Shown here piece after piece: positions 22,305 to 31,441 of a stretch of 64,000 bases of DNA. The notes under the pieces are model-generated. The model was not told where the DNA came from, did not search any database, and saw nothing but the letters and a program-made list of their open reading frames with translations. Origin of the DNA: Acidobacteriaceae bacterium (lineage in GTDB: Bacteria > Acidobacteriota > Terriglobia > Terriglobales > Acidobacteriaceae); contig JAPWKG010000006.1 of the NCBI GenBank assembly GCA_028283625.1, forward strand, positions 1 through 64,000, read 5' to 3'. Both the position numbers and the translations under genes were made by a program. Numbering within the stretch: position 1 is the stretch's first letter; every line of letters starts with the position of its first letter.

Positions 22305-24974
22305 ATGGAATACTGGCGTCAAGCGAAGCTTGCTTTTCTGGTAGCGGTCCTCTTCACGGCATCCACCCTTACCGCATACGCCGATGCCCGTTTTGACCTC
22401 ACCGGCCCCCGCATCGACGTTCGCGTAACCCGCGGCGACCGTTCTCTGGATATCGCGCAGGTACCGAACCTCCAACCCGGCGACAAGCTGTGGTTACACC
22501 CGGATCTCCCGCCCACCCAGTCCGTTCATTACCTTCTCATCTGCGTCTTTCTGCGCGGCACCACCAATCCTCCGCCTGACACCTGGTTTACCCGCATCGA
22601 GACCTGGGATAAACACGTCCGCGAGGAAGGCGTCTTTGTCACCGTTCCCGACGAAGCGCAGCAAGCCCTGCTGCTTCTCGCTCCCGAAACCGGTGGCGAC
22701 TTCTCTACCCTGAAGTCTGCCGTGCGCGGCCGTCCCGGCATCTTTGTCCGCGCCCAGCAGGATCTCGTTGAAGCCGGGTTCGAACAGGCGCGCATCGACA
22801 AGTATCTGGCCTCCATCCGCCGTGTTCCGCCCACCGATACCGCAGACCTCCAAAAGCACTCCGACATGCTCTCCCGCACCCTGAACCTGCGGTCGAACGA
22901 TGACTGTTTCAAGCGTCCTGTCGACACACAGTTCACCTGCCTTACCCAAAGCGGCTCCCAGCTTTTGCTCGACGACGGCCACGGCGCCACCATCGCGCAG
23001 CGCATCTCCAACGGCAACAGCTCCGACTTCCTCAATCAGGCCAGCTACACCCAGGCCGCCGGCGGTGGACTTTACTCCGCATACGTCGGCGCCGTGGTCG
23101 ACCTCGTTCGCCTCCTCAGCAACGTGCACTCGGCGCAGTTCCAGTACATCCCGGCCGTTGCTTCTCCTCAGGGCCAGGAGATGAACCTCAAGCTCAATAC
23201 GCCTCCCTCGTTTCACAGCCCGAAGTCGGTCATCGTTATCGGCCTGCCCGCCATCTCCAAGGCCATTCCGCCGCCGCTGCGCCCCTCGGACGCCAACCAT
23301 GTCACCTGCCTGCTGAAGCCAAACGTCACCATCCCGATTGAAGGCGCACCTCTGGTCTTCTCTACCGCGTTCGCTCACCACCTGGTGCTGCACCTGCTCA
23401 CCTCGCCGGGCGCTCCTGCGGAAGCGGACATTCCCATCGTCCCCGATGCATATCAGGGCGGCCTCGTCCTGCAGCAGATCCCCGAGCACCACCGTGAACT
23501 CCCCATGCCGTCCCAGGTTTCGCTGACGGCCCGTCTGGCACAGCCAGGAGCGCCTCAAAGCGCTGTAGCTGCAGCCTCGGCTCCAGCTACGCCCACGGCC
23601 CCCAAACCCGTGCAGCTCAAGGGCGTCATCCAGGGCATGTGGGGCTTCGATCCCTTCGTCGGTCCGACCGTGGAGCTCCAGCAACTGCCCGGGGCCGAGT
23701 GGCATGAGGTCGGCAACAGCGGCAACTCGCTTATCGCCGGGCACAGCGCAACGCTCATACTCACCTCCACCGGCACCTCCTGCGTCCACACCATCACCGC
23801 TCTTGCGGCGGACAATCCCGAGCCCTTTCCGCTCGACTTCGCCAGCAAGGGCCCTGATGCGGATACCCCCCAGCTTCCGGCAAACCTCGAGGTCAAGCTG
23901 CCCAGCGACAAGACCGTCGCCCCGGGCGATCTCAGCCTGCGCATCCAGCAGTACGGCCAGCCCAAACCTGACTCCCTCTCGGCCCACACCTACTCCGAGC
24001 CAGCCGACATCTCCGACCTGGAACTCCACGCTGGCGATAAGTCGCTCCTGCTCACCGGCACGCAGCTAGCCTCCATCACAAAGATCACCATCGGCGATCT
24101 CACCTTCCGTCCTCAGCCTCAGTCTCCCGCCGCCGACAACACCCTGCGGCTCACCCTGCCGGACGAGGCACCGAACCCGCCCACGCGGATCGACGATCAC
24201 CTGGAAGCCAGCATCTCGCTCAACGACGGCCGTACCTTTCAGAAGCCTGTCGTCGTTACCGCACCGCGCCCCCAGATCTCGATCCTCTCCAAATCCGCGG
24301 ACCCTGCGCAGGACCCCATCATCACCCTCGGCAGTCCGGATGATCTTTCCCTCGCCTCACGGCTTACCTTTACGCTCAAGAGCGCCAGCACCTTCCCGCG
24401 CTCCGGTCAGCTTGAGATCGAGACACTGGACAGCACCCTCCACGCCACCCTCACTCTGGCTCCCTCTGGCGGTCTGCTACTGCAGGACCCTCATACCGTC
24501 GTCGCTACGCTGGACCCCTCGCGCTCCTTCGGTCCCTCAGCCTTCGGAACCCTGCATCTGCGCGTCTCCTACCCTGCGCCGCACCATAAAGGAGACAGCG
24601 ACAAAGATCTGCCGCCGCTCACCAGCGACTGGATTCCCCTCGTCACCCTTGTCCGGCTGCCAATTCTTAGCGGTCTTCAGTGCCCGACCGAGCTCTCCCT
24701 CCCCTGCACCCTTACCGGGACGAACCTCTTCCTGATCTCGGCCATCTCCGCAACCTCTGACTTTGAAAACCCCACCCCCGTGCCGGACGGCTTCACCGGA
24801 ACAACGATCACCGTTCCACACCCGGCAGGCTCGGCCATCTACCTCAAGCTGCGCGACAACCCGGAGCCCATCGACACCGCAACGCCGCCCATCACCGTCC
24901 TCGGTCCGGCAAAGCCCCACAACGGAGTCCACCCGGCGAGCAAGCAGCCTCCGGCTCCAGCTCCCCGTTCCTGA
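22305..24974 (+). CDS. Large secreted protein of unknown family (889 residues)
   Basis: Signal peptide at about residues 1-27 (VAVLFTASTLTAYADA). I do not recognise the family. Residues 28-115 look like a beta domain with a capsule-export-like ring (RIDVRVTRGDRSLDIAQV, LQPGDKLWLHPDLP). Residues 150-400 are mixed alpha/beta with VIVIGLPAISKA. The C-terminal half (about 440-860) is a series of Ig-like beta segments (GTQLASITKITIGDLTF, LTGTNLFLISAISA), ending in a Pro-rich tail. No membrane helix other than the signal. Only a strong terminator follows. Likely a periplasmic or surface protein restricted to acidobacteria; function not inferable. Confidence 0.75.
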   Translation: MEYWRQAKLAFLVAVLFTASTLTAYADARFDLTGPRIDVRVTRGDRSLDIAQVPNLQPGDKLWLHPDLPPTQSVHYLLICVFLRGTTNPPPDTWFTRIETWDKHVREEGVFVTVPDEAQQALLLLAPETGGDFSTLKSAVRGRPGIFVRAQQDLVEAGFEQARIDKYLASIRRVPPTDTADLQKHSDMLSRTLNLRSNDDCFKRPVDTQFTCLTQSGSQLLLDDGHGATIAQRISNGNSSDFLNQASYTQAAGGGLYSAYVGAVVDLVRLLSNVHSAQFQYIPAVASPQGQEMNLKLNTPPSFHSPKSVIVIGLPAISKAIPPPLRPSDANHVTCLLKPNVTIPIEGAPLVFSTAFAHHLVLHLLTSPGAPAEADIPIVPDAYQGGLVLQQIPEHHRELPMPSQVSLTARLAQPGAPQSAVAAASAPATPTAPKPVQLKGVIQGMWGFDPFVGPTVELQQLPGAEWHEVGNSGNSLIAGHSATLILTSTGTSCVHTITALAADNPEPFPLDFASKGPDADTPQLPANLEVKLPSDKTVAPGDLSLRIQQYGQPKPDSLSAHTYSEPADISDLELHAGDKSLLLTGTQLASITKITIGDLTFRPQPQSPAADNTLRLTLPDEAPNPPTRIDDHLEASISLNDGRTFQKPVVVTAPRPQISILSKSADPAQDPIITLGSPDDLSLASRLTFTLKSASTFPRSGQLEIETLDSTLHATLTLAPSGGLLLQDPHTVVATLDPSRSFGPSAFGTLHLRVSYPAPHHKGDSDKDLPPLTSDWIPLVTLVRLPILSGLQCPTELSLPCTLTGTNLFLISAISATSDFENPTPVPDGFTGTTITVPHPAGSAIYLKLRDNPEPIDTATPPITVLGPAKPHNGVHPASKQPPAPAPRS

Positions 24975-25012
24975 TCAAGAGACGCCACAGCAAACAACGC
25001 TTCATAACAAAC

Positions 25013-25043
25013 AAGAGGCCCGGCAATCTCTGCCGGGCCTCTT
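25013..25043. terminator. Bidirectional terminator
   Basis: Perfect 13-base arms AAGAGGCCCGGCA and TGCCGGGCCTCTT with a five-base loop, followed by GCTGTTTCTCTGCTTTT. It lies between the convergent 889-residue gene and the CAT-type permease gene. Confidence 0.8.
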
Positions 25044-25082
25044 GCTGTTTCTCTGCTTTTCATCCTGCTGCTTCACTGGAGG

Positions 25083-26633
25083 TTAGTGAGGTGCTTCCGG
25101 AGGAAGTCCCTGCTGCACCCTGCTATGGCGGCGGCCATAGCCAAAGTAGATCAGCAACCCCACGGCCAGCCACACAAACAGACGAACCCAGGTCTCCCAC
25201 GGCAGGCCCATCATCAGCCCCAACGAGACCAGAATGCCCATGATCGGCGTCAGCGGCATCCACGGAGCACGGAACGGGCGAGGAATCTCCGGGGAACGGC
25301 GGCGCAGAACCCACACGCCCGCGCAAACAATAATGAACGCCAGCAGCGTGCCGATCGAGCACATCTCACCCAGCTTGGCCAAAGGGATCAGCGAGGCAAA
25401 CACAGCCACCACCAGGCCCACCGTCAGCGAAGAAATCCAGGGCGTACGGAACTTCGGATGAATCGCCGAAAACGAAGCCGGCAGCAGGCCATCTCGTGAC
25501 ATCGAGAAGAAGACGCGGCTCTGGCCCATCAGCATCACCACCATGGTGGAGGAAAGTCCTCCCAGCGCGCCGATCTTCACCAGCATCGCGCCCCACTTCA
25601 CACCCGTAGCATCCATGCCCACGGCAAGCGCGTCCGGCAGATTCAGATATTTGTAGTTAATCAGCGCGGTCAGCACCATGGCGACCAGAATATAGAGCAC
25701 CGTACAAATGACCAGTGAACCGAGAATGCCTCGCGGCATATCCTTCTTCGGGTCCTTGGCCTCCTGCGCCGCAGTCGAAACCGCATCGAAGCCGATGTAG
25801 GCAAAGAAGATCACGCCTGCACCGCGCAGCACACCGGACCAACCGAAGTCGCCAAACGAACCCCGATTGGGCGGCAGGAACGGATGCCAGTTCGCCTTCA
25901 TCAGCTCCGGGTGGTGAATCAGCATGTTCCCGCCCACGGCAAGAAACACTACCAGCACCAGCAGCTTCACGCCCACGATGAAGCTGTTGAAGTTGGCCGA
26001 CTCCTTGGCACCCAGCACCAGAATCGCCGTCACCAGCATGATGCCGACAAAGGCCACCAGGTTGAAGATGCCATGGCGCTGCGGCAACGTATTCGGATCA
26101 ACACCAGCCTGTTGCAGCTTAGCCGCCACGCGGCCAAGAAACTCCCAGTGCCCCTGGTAGAGGACAAAGATTGACCCGGGCGTTCCTGCCAGCTCCGGAG
26201 GCAGCCTTAGCCCAAGATCCTGCCCCAGCGACAACACATAGCCCGACCAGCCGGAGCAGACCGTCGCCGCGCCAAAAGCGTACTCCAACACCAGATCCCA
26301 GCCGATTACCCAGGCAAACAGCTCGCCCAGCGTCGCATACCCATACGTGTAGGCAGATCCCGCCACCGGGATCATCGCGGAAAACTCCGCATAGCAGAGC
26401 CCAGCAAAAACGCAGCCGATAGCGGCTGCGATGAAGGAATAAACAACGCCGGGACCGGCGTACTGGGCGGCGACGGTGCCGGTCAGTACAAAAATACCCG
26501 TGCCAATAATCGCACCGATTCCCAACGCAATCAGGCTTCCCGATCCGAGTGACCGCTTGAGCGTGTGTTCGCCAGTTTCCGAAGCTTCGCCCAAAATGCT
26601 CGCGAGCGGTTTCACCTTCAACAAATTCGACAT
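25083..26633 (-). CDS. APC-family amino-acid permease (CAT type)
   Basis: 516 residues with 12-14 membrane helices. The conserved APC start IALGIGAIIGTGIFVLTGT is at about residues 36-54, and the LCYAEFSAMIPVAGSAYTY motif follows at about 99-117. The set of features (long N-terminus with LKRSLGSG, C-terminal WVLRRRSPEIPRPFRAPW) matches the cationic amino-acid transporter subfamily (YfnA-like). AAGGAAA lies before the ATG. A second APC permease is directly upstream with an 18-base gap, so both are probably co-transcribed. Confidence 0.9.
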   Translation of the reverse strand: MSNLLKVKPLASILGEASETGEHTLKRSLGSGSLIALGIGAIIGTGIFVLTGTVAAQYAGPGVVYSFIAAAIGCVFAGLCYAEFSAMIPVAGSAYTYGYATLGELFAWVIGWDLVLEYAFGAATVCSGWSGYVLSLGQDLGLRLPPELAGTPGSIFVLYQGHWEFLGRVAAKLQQAGVDPNTLPQRHGIFNLVAFVGIMLVTAILVLGAKESANFNSFIVGVKLLVLVVFLAVGGNMLIHHPELMKANWHPFLPPNRGSFGDFGWSGVLRGAGVIFFAYIGFDAVSTAAQEAKDPKKDMPRGILGSLVICTVLYILVAMVLTALINYKYLNLPDALAVGMDATGVKWGAMLVKIGALGGLSSTMVVMLMGQSRVFFSMSRDGLLPASFSAIHPKFRTPWISSLTVGLVVAVFASLIPLAKLGEMCSIGTLLAFIIVCAGVWVLRRRSPEIPRPFRAPWMPLTPIMGILVSLGLMMGLPWETWVRLFVWLAVGLLIYFGYGRRHSRVQQGLPPEAPH

Positions 26634-26651
26634 GCGTTTCCTTATTCCCTG

Positions 26652-28088
26652 CTATACAAATCGTCTGCGCCAAAGCGCGTACACCGGTAGCCCGAGCAGA
26701 ACGATGCCTACTCCCGGCCAAGTGTATTGAGGCTTATACCGTAAAAGTACACCACAAATAAACGCGGCAATCACGATATAGAAACCCGGAAGAAGCGGAT
26801 AACCGAACGCGCGGTAGGGCCTTGGAGCTTCTGGGCGTGTCTTTCTAAGACGGAAAAGTCCAATGATTGTTAGCACATAGAACAAAAGCACCGCGAAAAT
26901 CACGTAATCCAGCAAATTACCGTACTGCCCACTCAGGCACAGCAGGCAGGCCCACAGGCATTGCAACCACAAAGCATTTCGCGGGGCTCCGCTTCGAGCA
27001 TCCAGCCTTCCGGTCGCTGCAAAGAAAAGACCATCGCAGCTCATGGCATAGTACACACGCGCCCCGGCCAGCAACAGCCCGTTCACGCACCCAAAGGTAC
27101 TGATCAGGATGGCGGCAGCCATCAGCTTCGCCCCCGCGGGCCCAAACGCCACCTGCATCACCGCGGTCGCCACGCGGTCCTGCGGAGCCGTGGCGATGGC
27201 GCCCAGCGGTAGCACGCTCAGATAGACCAGGTTGCAGCCAATATAGAGAGCCAGCACCACGCCCGTACCCAACGCCAGAGATAAAGGCAGGTTTCGCTTC
27301 GGGTTGGTAATCTCCCCAGCCGTAAAAGTCACATTGTTCCAGGCGTCGGAGCTGAACAGCGATCCCACCTGCACCACCGCCAGCACGGTGAACACGCCCA
27401 CCAGTGCCTCCGGGCCATTGCTTCCCACCCGAACGGCATGCTGCGCCTTCCAGCCGGCGTTTGCCCAGAACGCTGCGCCAAAGTTCGCATGAATCGCAGC
27501 AGCGTTGCGTGCCACCAGCCCTACAGCGATCACCCCCAGCAGCGCCAGCACCTTCGCACTGGTAAAGATGTTCTGAACCGCAGCGCCCAGCTTCACTCCC
27601 TGTGTATTCAGCCACGACAAAAAGAGGATCACCACAATGGCTACCAGGTTGGCCGTATTCAACCCAACACTGCCCTGCCCCCAGTGCGCAATCCAGTGCT
27701 GCTGGCTGATCCCCGGAGCAAAGACACCCAGAAACTTGCCAAACGCCACCGCAACCGCCGCAATCGTTCCCGTCTGAATCACCAGAAAGAGCGTCCAGCC
27801 ATACAAAAAGCCCCAAACCGGCCCCAACGCCTCGCGCAGGTAGACATACTGTCCCCCTGCCTTGGGCATCATCGCCGCCAGCTCGCCATAGCTCAGAGCA
27901 CCGACAAGTGTCATGAAAGCCGTCAGCAGCCATGCTGCAATCAGCAGCGCCGGCGAACCCAGCGTCCGGCTCATCTCCGCCGGGACGATAAAGATCCCCG
28001 ACCCGATCATCGAGCCCATCACAATCGCTGTCGCCGAGAAAAGGCCCAGGCCTTTTACCAAATGAGGAGAATCCTGCTGGGAGTGCAC
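26652..28088 (-). CDS. APC-family amino-acid permease (LAT-like)
   Basis: 478 residues with about 12 membrane helices. The first helix carries ATAIVMGSMIGSGIFIVPAE, and a helix-2/3 motif reads LSYGELAAMMPKAGGQYVYL, both typical of L-type/general amino-acid permeases. The start is GTG 28088 with AAGG upstream. Unlike its neighbour, it lacks the long cytosolic N-terminus of CAT transporters, so the two probably differ in substrates. It lies 28 bases after thiE in the same direction. Confidence 0.88.
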   Translation of the reverse strand: MHSQQDSPHLVKGLGLFSATAIVMGSMIGSGIFIVPAEMSRTLGSPALLIAAWLLTAFMTLVGALSYGELAAMMPKAGGQYVYLREALGPVWGFLYGWTLFLVIQTGTIAAVAVAFGKFLGVFAPGISQQHWIAHWGQGSVGLNTANLVAIVVILFLSWLNTQGVKLGAAVQNIFTSAKVLALLGVIAVGLVARNAAAIHANFGAAFWANAGWKAQHAVRVGSNGPEALVGVFTVLAVVQVGSLFSSDAWNNVTFTAGEITNPKRNLPLSLALGTGVVLALYIGCNLVYLSVLPLGAIATAPQDRVATAVMQVAFGPAGAKLMAAAILISTFGCVNGLLLAGARVYYAMSCDGLFFAATGRLDARSGAPRNALWLQCLWACLLCLSGQYGNLLDYVIFAVLLFYVLTIIGLFRLRKTRPEAPRPYRAFGYPLLPGFYIVIAAFICGVLLRYKPQYTWPGVGIVLLGLPVYALWRRRFV

Positions 28089-28116
28089 GCCTTCACCCTA
28101 GCACGGCCGGGCCGCG

Positions 28117-28743
28117 TTACCCCAGCAGCTCAAGGAACCGCTCCGCGACCCTGCCCGGACGCTCGCCCGGCACAAAGACTCCGCCAATCACCGCAACGCA
28201 GTCCGCTCCTGCCTCCAGCACGCTACGCGCGTTGTCCAACGTAATGCCGCCGATCGCCACCAGAGGCTTCCGGGTCAGCGCGCGCGCCTGCCTCACCCCA
28301 TCCAGACCGACCACTGGCTCCGCATCTGTCTTGGTCGTCGTGGCAAATACTGGACCAATCGCAACATACGCTACAGGGCTGGCATCGGCCTGCTGAATCT
28401 GCTCCGCATTGTGGGTCGACAGCCCGACAAAGGCTCCCGGCAGCACCTTGTGCACCGCAGCCGGAGGCATATCCTTGTGCCCCACATGCACCCCCGTCCA
28501 GCCCGCCAACCGTGCCAGGTCAGGACGATCATTCAGTACCAACTGCGCGTCGCTCACCCCGGCAAACGCCTTTGTAATGGCAGCCGCATCCCGAAGCACC
28601 TGCTGCGGAGCAGCCGTCTTATCACGCAATTGCAGAAGCTTAACTCCTGCTCTCGCCATCTCTCCGGCAAAGCAGCTCACCCGAATTCCCCGGGCATCGA
28701 GCGTCGCTTTATCGACAATCACATAGAACTTCGGAAACGCCAC
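28117..28743 (-). CDS. thiE: ThiE, thiamine-phosphate synthase
   Basis: 208 residues, TIM-barrel. Motifs: LLQLRDK (phosphate/pyrimidine binding), LVLNDRPDLA, GVHVGHKDMP, GLSTHN, YVAIGPVFATTTK and VAIGGITLDNA. The enzyme joins HMP-diphosphate and thiazole phosphate to form thiamine phosphate. A GTG start at 28743 with TGGAG upstream is likely. No other thi gene and no TPP riboswitch were found next to it. Some homologues are TenI-like; the LRDK and THN motifs favour ThiE. Confidence 0.88.
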   Translation of the reverse strand: MAFPKFYVIVDKATLDARGIRVSCFAGEMARAGVKLLQLRDKTAAPQQVLRDAAAITKAFAGVSDAQLVLNDRPDLARLAGWTGVHVGHKDMPPAAVHKVLPGAFVGLSTHNAEQIQQADASPVAYVAIGPVFATTTKTDAEPVVGLDGVRQARALTRKPLVAIGGITLDNARSVLEAGADCVAVIGGVFVPGERPGRVAERFLELLG

Positions 28744-28780
28744 AGCAGTAAAACTCCAGCAAAAATACGTGCAATGAGAA

Positions 28781-28800
28781 ACGGGCCTTCTCAGGCCCGC
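28781..28800 (-). terminator. Terminator after the six-cysteine protein gene
   Basis: CGGGCC and GGCCCG arms with a six-base loop, followed on the minus strand by TTTCTC. It separates this gene from thiE. Confidence 0.65.
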
Positions 28801-28827
28801 CTCTTCTGAGAAAGAAACGTGATGCGA

Positions 28828-29220
28828 TTACTCGGAAATCGTGTACATAGCCCGAGGACGAAGCACCCGCAACTCAGCAAGATTCAAATCCGGAGCTGCC
28901 AACCCAAACTCGCCGAATCGACCCGTACTAGGCTGCCCCTGGACTGCCACTACCGTTGGCTCTGCGCCGTTCGGTCTTGTCTTGGGGAAGTTCAGTGCGC
29001 CGGTCCCCATACAAAAGTCGTAATTTGTCTGTACGTTGTCCAAACAGTCCTGATCCTCCTCGTAGCAACTCGTTGAAGATCCGCATGCGGCATACGCAGC
29101 GGCACAAGCCTTCATCCCTGCGATCTCGGTTTTAGCGCACTCGCTTCCCGTACTTTGTCCCATCATGCTGACTGACATTAAAAACAAACCCGATACGGCA
29201 AACATCTTAATGCTCTGCAA
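28828..29220 (-). CDS. Small secreted six-cysteine protein, family unknown
   Basis: 130 residues from TTG 29220, with AAGGAGG six bases upstream (ATG at 29205 is an alternative). A signal peptide spans about residues 1-22 (FLMSVSMMGQS). Six cysteines at 28, 39, 46, 52, 59 and 70 could form three disulfides, suggesting an oxidised periplasmic or extracellular domain of two short helices. The C-terminal 55 residues are cysteine-free and Pro/Gly/Leu-rich. I recognise no family. It lies between accC and thiE, ends at its own terminator, and has no clear link to either. Confidence 0.6.
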   Translation of the reverse strand: MQSIKMFAVSGLFLMSVSMMGQSTGSECAKTEIAGMKACAAAYAACGSSTSCYEEDQDCLDNVQTNYDFCMGTGALNFPKTRPNGAEPTVVAVQGQPSTGRFGEFGLAAPDLNLAELRVLRPRAMYTISE

Positions 29221-29312
29221 TGGTGCCTCCTTCGGTTACGCTCCCGGGTAATTCCGCGAGGGTTACCGGTACTTTAGCGCCCATACAAAGATGCTGCAAT
29301 CAAAATCGCGGT

Positions 29313-30665
29313 CTACTTCTTTTGCCCCTCTAAAAACCGCTCCATGAACTTCGTATCGAAGTCGCCCTTGCGGAAGTCCTCATCCTGGAAGATGCGCTGG
29401 TGCAGAGGGATCGTGGTGAAGATGCCTTCCACCACGAACTGGCTCAGCGCACGCTGCGTCTTGTTCATAGCTTCTTCACGATCTTTTCCATGGCAGATCA
29501 GCTTCCCGATCATCGAGTCGTAGAACTGCGGTACCACGCCTTCCTGATACTGCGCTGTATCTACACGGACGCCGTTGCCCCCCGGAACGTTGAACGCCGT
29601 AATCTTACCCGGGCTCGGCGTGAACTTCTCCGGATGCTCCGCATTGATGCGGCACTCAATCGCGTGACCACGAATCTCCGGCAGCTCCGGAACGATCTCG
29701 CTGAGTTTTTCACCCGCCGCGATGCGTAACTGCGCCTTCACCAGGTCAATGCCGGTCACCATCTCCGTAACGCAGTGCTCCACCTGGATACGCGTGTTCA
29801 TTTCGATGAAGTAGATCTCGCCGTCCTCATCCATCAGGAACTCGATCGTGCCTGCGTTCCAGTAGCCGATATCCTTCAGCGATTTCTCAATCGTCTTGCC
29901 CAGCTTGCTGCGCAGCTCCGGCGTCACCTGCAACGACGGTGCCTCTTCAATCAGCTTCTGGTGGCGGCGCTGAATCGAGCACTCACGCTCGCCCAGGCTC
30001 ATCACGCTGCCATGTTCGTCGGCCAGCACCTGGAACTCGATGTGGCGCGGCCGCTCGATGAACTTCTCCATGTACAGGTCGCCGTTGGAAAACGCGTTCA
30101 GCGCTTCGGTCGACGCCGAGTTGTAGAGCGCAGGCAGCTCCTCGGCCGAACGCACAATACGCATCCCACGTCCGCCGCCGCCTGCTACCGCCTTCAAAAT
30201 GATCGGATACTTGATCTTTTTCGCCGTTGCCAGCGCGTCCTCAACATCCTTCAGAACGCCATCGGAGCCCGGCAGAATCGGCACGCCCGCAGCCTTCATC
30301 GTTGAGCGTGCAGTGGACTTCTCGCCCATCATGCGCGTCACTTCTGGGCGCGGCCCAATGAACTTGATGTTCGAAACGCGGCAGACCTCGGCAAAGTTCG
30401 CGTTCTCGCTCAGCAGGCCATAGCCCGGATGAATCGCCTCTGCCCCGGTGATCTCTGCAGCCGAGATAATCGCCGGCACGTTGAGATAGCTGTCCGACGA
30501 CTTCGGCGGACCAATGCACACCGCCTCATCGGCAAACTTTACATGGAGGCTGTTGCGGTCTGCCTCCGAGTACACCGCGACCGTGCGGATGCCCATCTCC
30601 TTGCACGCCGAAATCACGCGCAGAGCAATCTCACCACGGTTAGCAATCAAAACCTTACGAAACAT
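29313..30665 (-). CDS. accC: AccC, biotin carboxylase subunit of acetyl-CoA carboxylase
   Basis: 450 residues, the usual length. N-terminal [29 protein letters not shown], the ATP-grasp glycine loop [13 protein letters not shown] (about 160-172) and [16 protein letters not shown] with the catalytic Glu and Arg are all present. It carboxylates biotin on AccB, the first step of malonyl-CoA synthesis. I chose the ATG at 30665 with AAGGG upstream. It follows the 72-residue membrane protein by seven bases; accB is the next gene up, so the trio forms one operon. Confidence 0.95.
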   Translation of the reverse strand: MFRKVLIANRGEIALRVISACKEMGIRTVAVYSEADRNSLHVKFADEAVCIGPPKSSDSYLNVPAIISAAEITGAEAIHPGYGLLSENANFAEVCRVSNIKFIGPRPEVTRMMGEKSTARSTMKAAGVPILPGSDGVLKDVEDALATAKKIKYPIILKAVAGGGGRGMRIVRSAEELPALYNSASTEALNAFSNGDLYMEKFIERPRHIEFQVLADEHGSVMSLGERECSIQRRHQKLIEEAPSLQVTPELRSKLGKTIEKSLKDIGYWNAGTIEFLMDEDGEIYFIEMNTRIQVEHCVTEMVTGIDLVKAQLRIAAGEKLSEIVPELPEIRGHAIECRINAEHPEKFTPSPGKITAFNVPGGNGVRVDTAQYQEGVVPQFYDSMIGKLICHGKDREEAMNKTQRALSQFVVEGIFTTIPLHQRIFQDEDFRKGDFDTKFMERFLEGQKK

Positions 30666-30672
30666 AGATCCC

Positions 30673-30891
30673 TTATCCGATTGATTCAAGCTGCGCGTTG
30701 CAGCGGCGTCGCAGCCACTCGCGCGTGTACTTCATCAGCCACATAGAACTCGCGACTGCACCTACGATCGCAGTCACAAACGACACCCCCTGGCATTGGG
30801 GCTGCGTATAGACCTGAAAAGACTGAGTGGCGGCCATCAATCCGAAGATCATAGCCCATACACCGGGATTCTTTTCCGTTTGTATCGCCAT
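30673..30891 (-). CDS. Small membrane protein between accB and accC
   Basis: 72 residues with two likely membrane helices (about 10-30 and 38-56) separated by a polar turn (TQPQCQ), and a basic C-terminus ([11 protein letters not shown]). GAGGAG precedes the ATG. The gene fits tightly into the accB-accC interval (24 and 7 base gaps), so it is very probably translated. I know no family. A role in fatty-acid synthesis is suggested only by position. Confidence 0.65.
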   Translation of the reverse strand: MAIQTEKNPGVWAMIFGLMAATQSFQVYTQPQCQGVSFVTAIVGAVASSMWLMKYTREWLRRRCNAQLESIG

Positions 30892-30915
30892 CCCAGTCTC
30901 CTCAGGTCTCTGGCG

Positions 30916-31410
30916 TTACTTGATCGCAAACAACGGCTGGCCATACTCGACCGGCTGACCGCTCTCGACGAAGATCTTCACGATCTCGCCTGAGCCATCC
31001 GACTCAATCTCGTTCATCAGCTTCATCGCTTCCACGATGCAGAGCACCTTGCCGCTGGAGACCTTATCGCCCAGCTTCACAAACGTATCCGCATCCGGCG
31101 ACGGCGCAGCATAGAAGGTGCCCACAATCGGCGACTTCACAATGTGCGCCCCGGCAAGCTCATCGGCCGGTGCTGCTGCAGCAGCAGGCGCAGCCGCAAC
31201 CGGAGCTGCCGCAACCGGAGCCGCTGCGGGAATCGCTGCCGCTGCGGGAGCCGCGGCGTACGTCACCTGAGCGGCAGGCTGAACAATCGCGCTCGCGAAC
31301 TTCAGAGCGACCTTTTCTTCCTCGCGCTCCATCTCGAACTCGGCAATATCGTTCGCCTTCAAAAACTCGACCAGCTCACGCAGGTCCTTCAAATCAAATC
31401 CAGATGCCAT
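30916..31410 (-). CDS. accB: AccB, biotin carboxyl carrier protein
   Basis: 164 residues. An N-terminal helix domain ([20 protein letters not shown]) is followed by an Ala/Pro-rich linker (about 52-82) and the biotinyl domain ending [11 protein letters not shown]. The biotin attachment lysine is Lys130 in [10 protein letters not shown]. It shuttles carboxyl groups from AccC to the carboxyltransferase. I chose the second Met of the frame (31410) because family members start there. It is upstream of the small membrane protein gene and accC. Confidence 0.95.
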   Translation of the reverse strand: MASGFDLKDLRELVEFLKANDIAEFEMEREEEKVALKFASAIVQPAAQVTYAAAPAAAAIPAAAPVAAAPVAAAPAAAAAPADELAGAHIVKSPIVGTFYAAPSPDADTFVKLGDKVSSGKVLCIVEAMKLMNEIESDGSGEIVKIFVESGQPVEYGQPLFAIK

Positions 31411-31441
31411 TGCTGCTCCTGTTCCTCGCAAAAAACTACAA

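Noticed and set aside
22494-24029. 511-residue open frame on the minus strand
   Set aside because: It lies fully inside the 889-residue gene, has no family similarity and a Gly/Arg/Val-rich composition typical of a shadow frame in GC-rich DNA.
26917-27933. 338-residue open frame on the minus strand
   Set aside because: Frame-shifted shadow of the APC permease gene at 26652-28088.
28781-28800. Attenuator of thiE
   Set aside because: The hairpin is better explained as the terminator of the six-cysteine gene just upstream.
28600-28830. TPP riboswitch upstream of thiE
   Set aside because: No THI-box core was found; only a terminator of the preceding gene is present.
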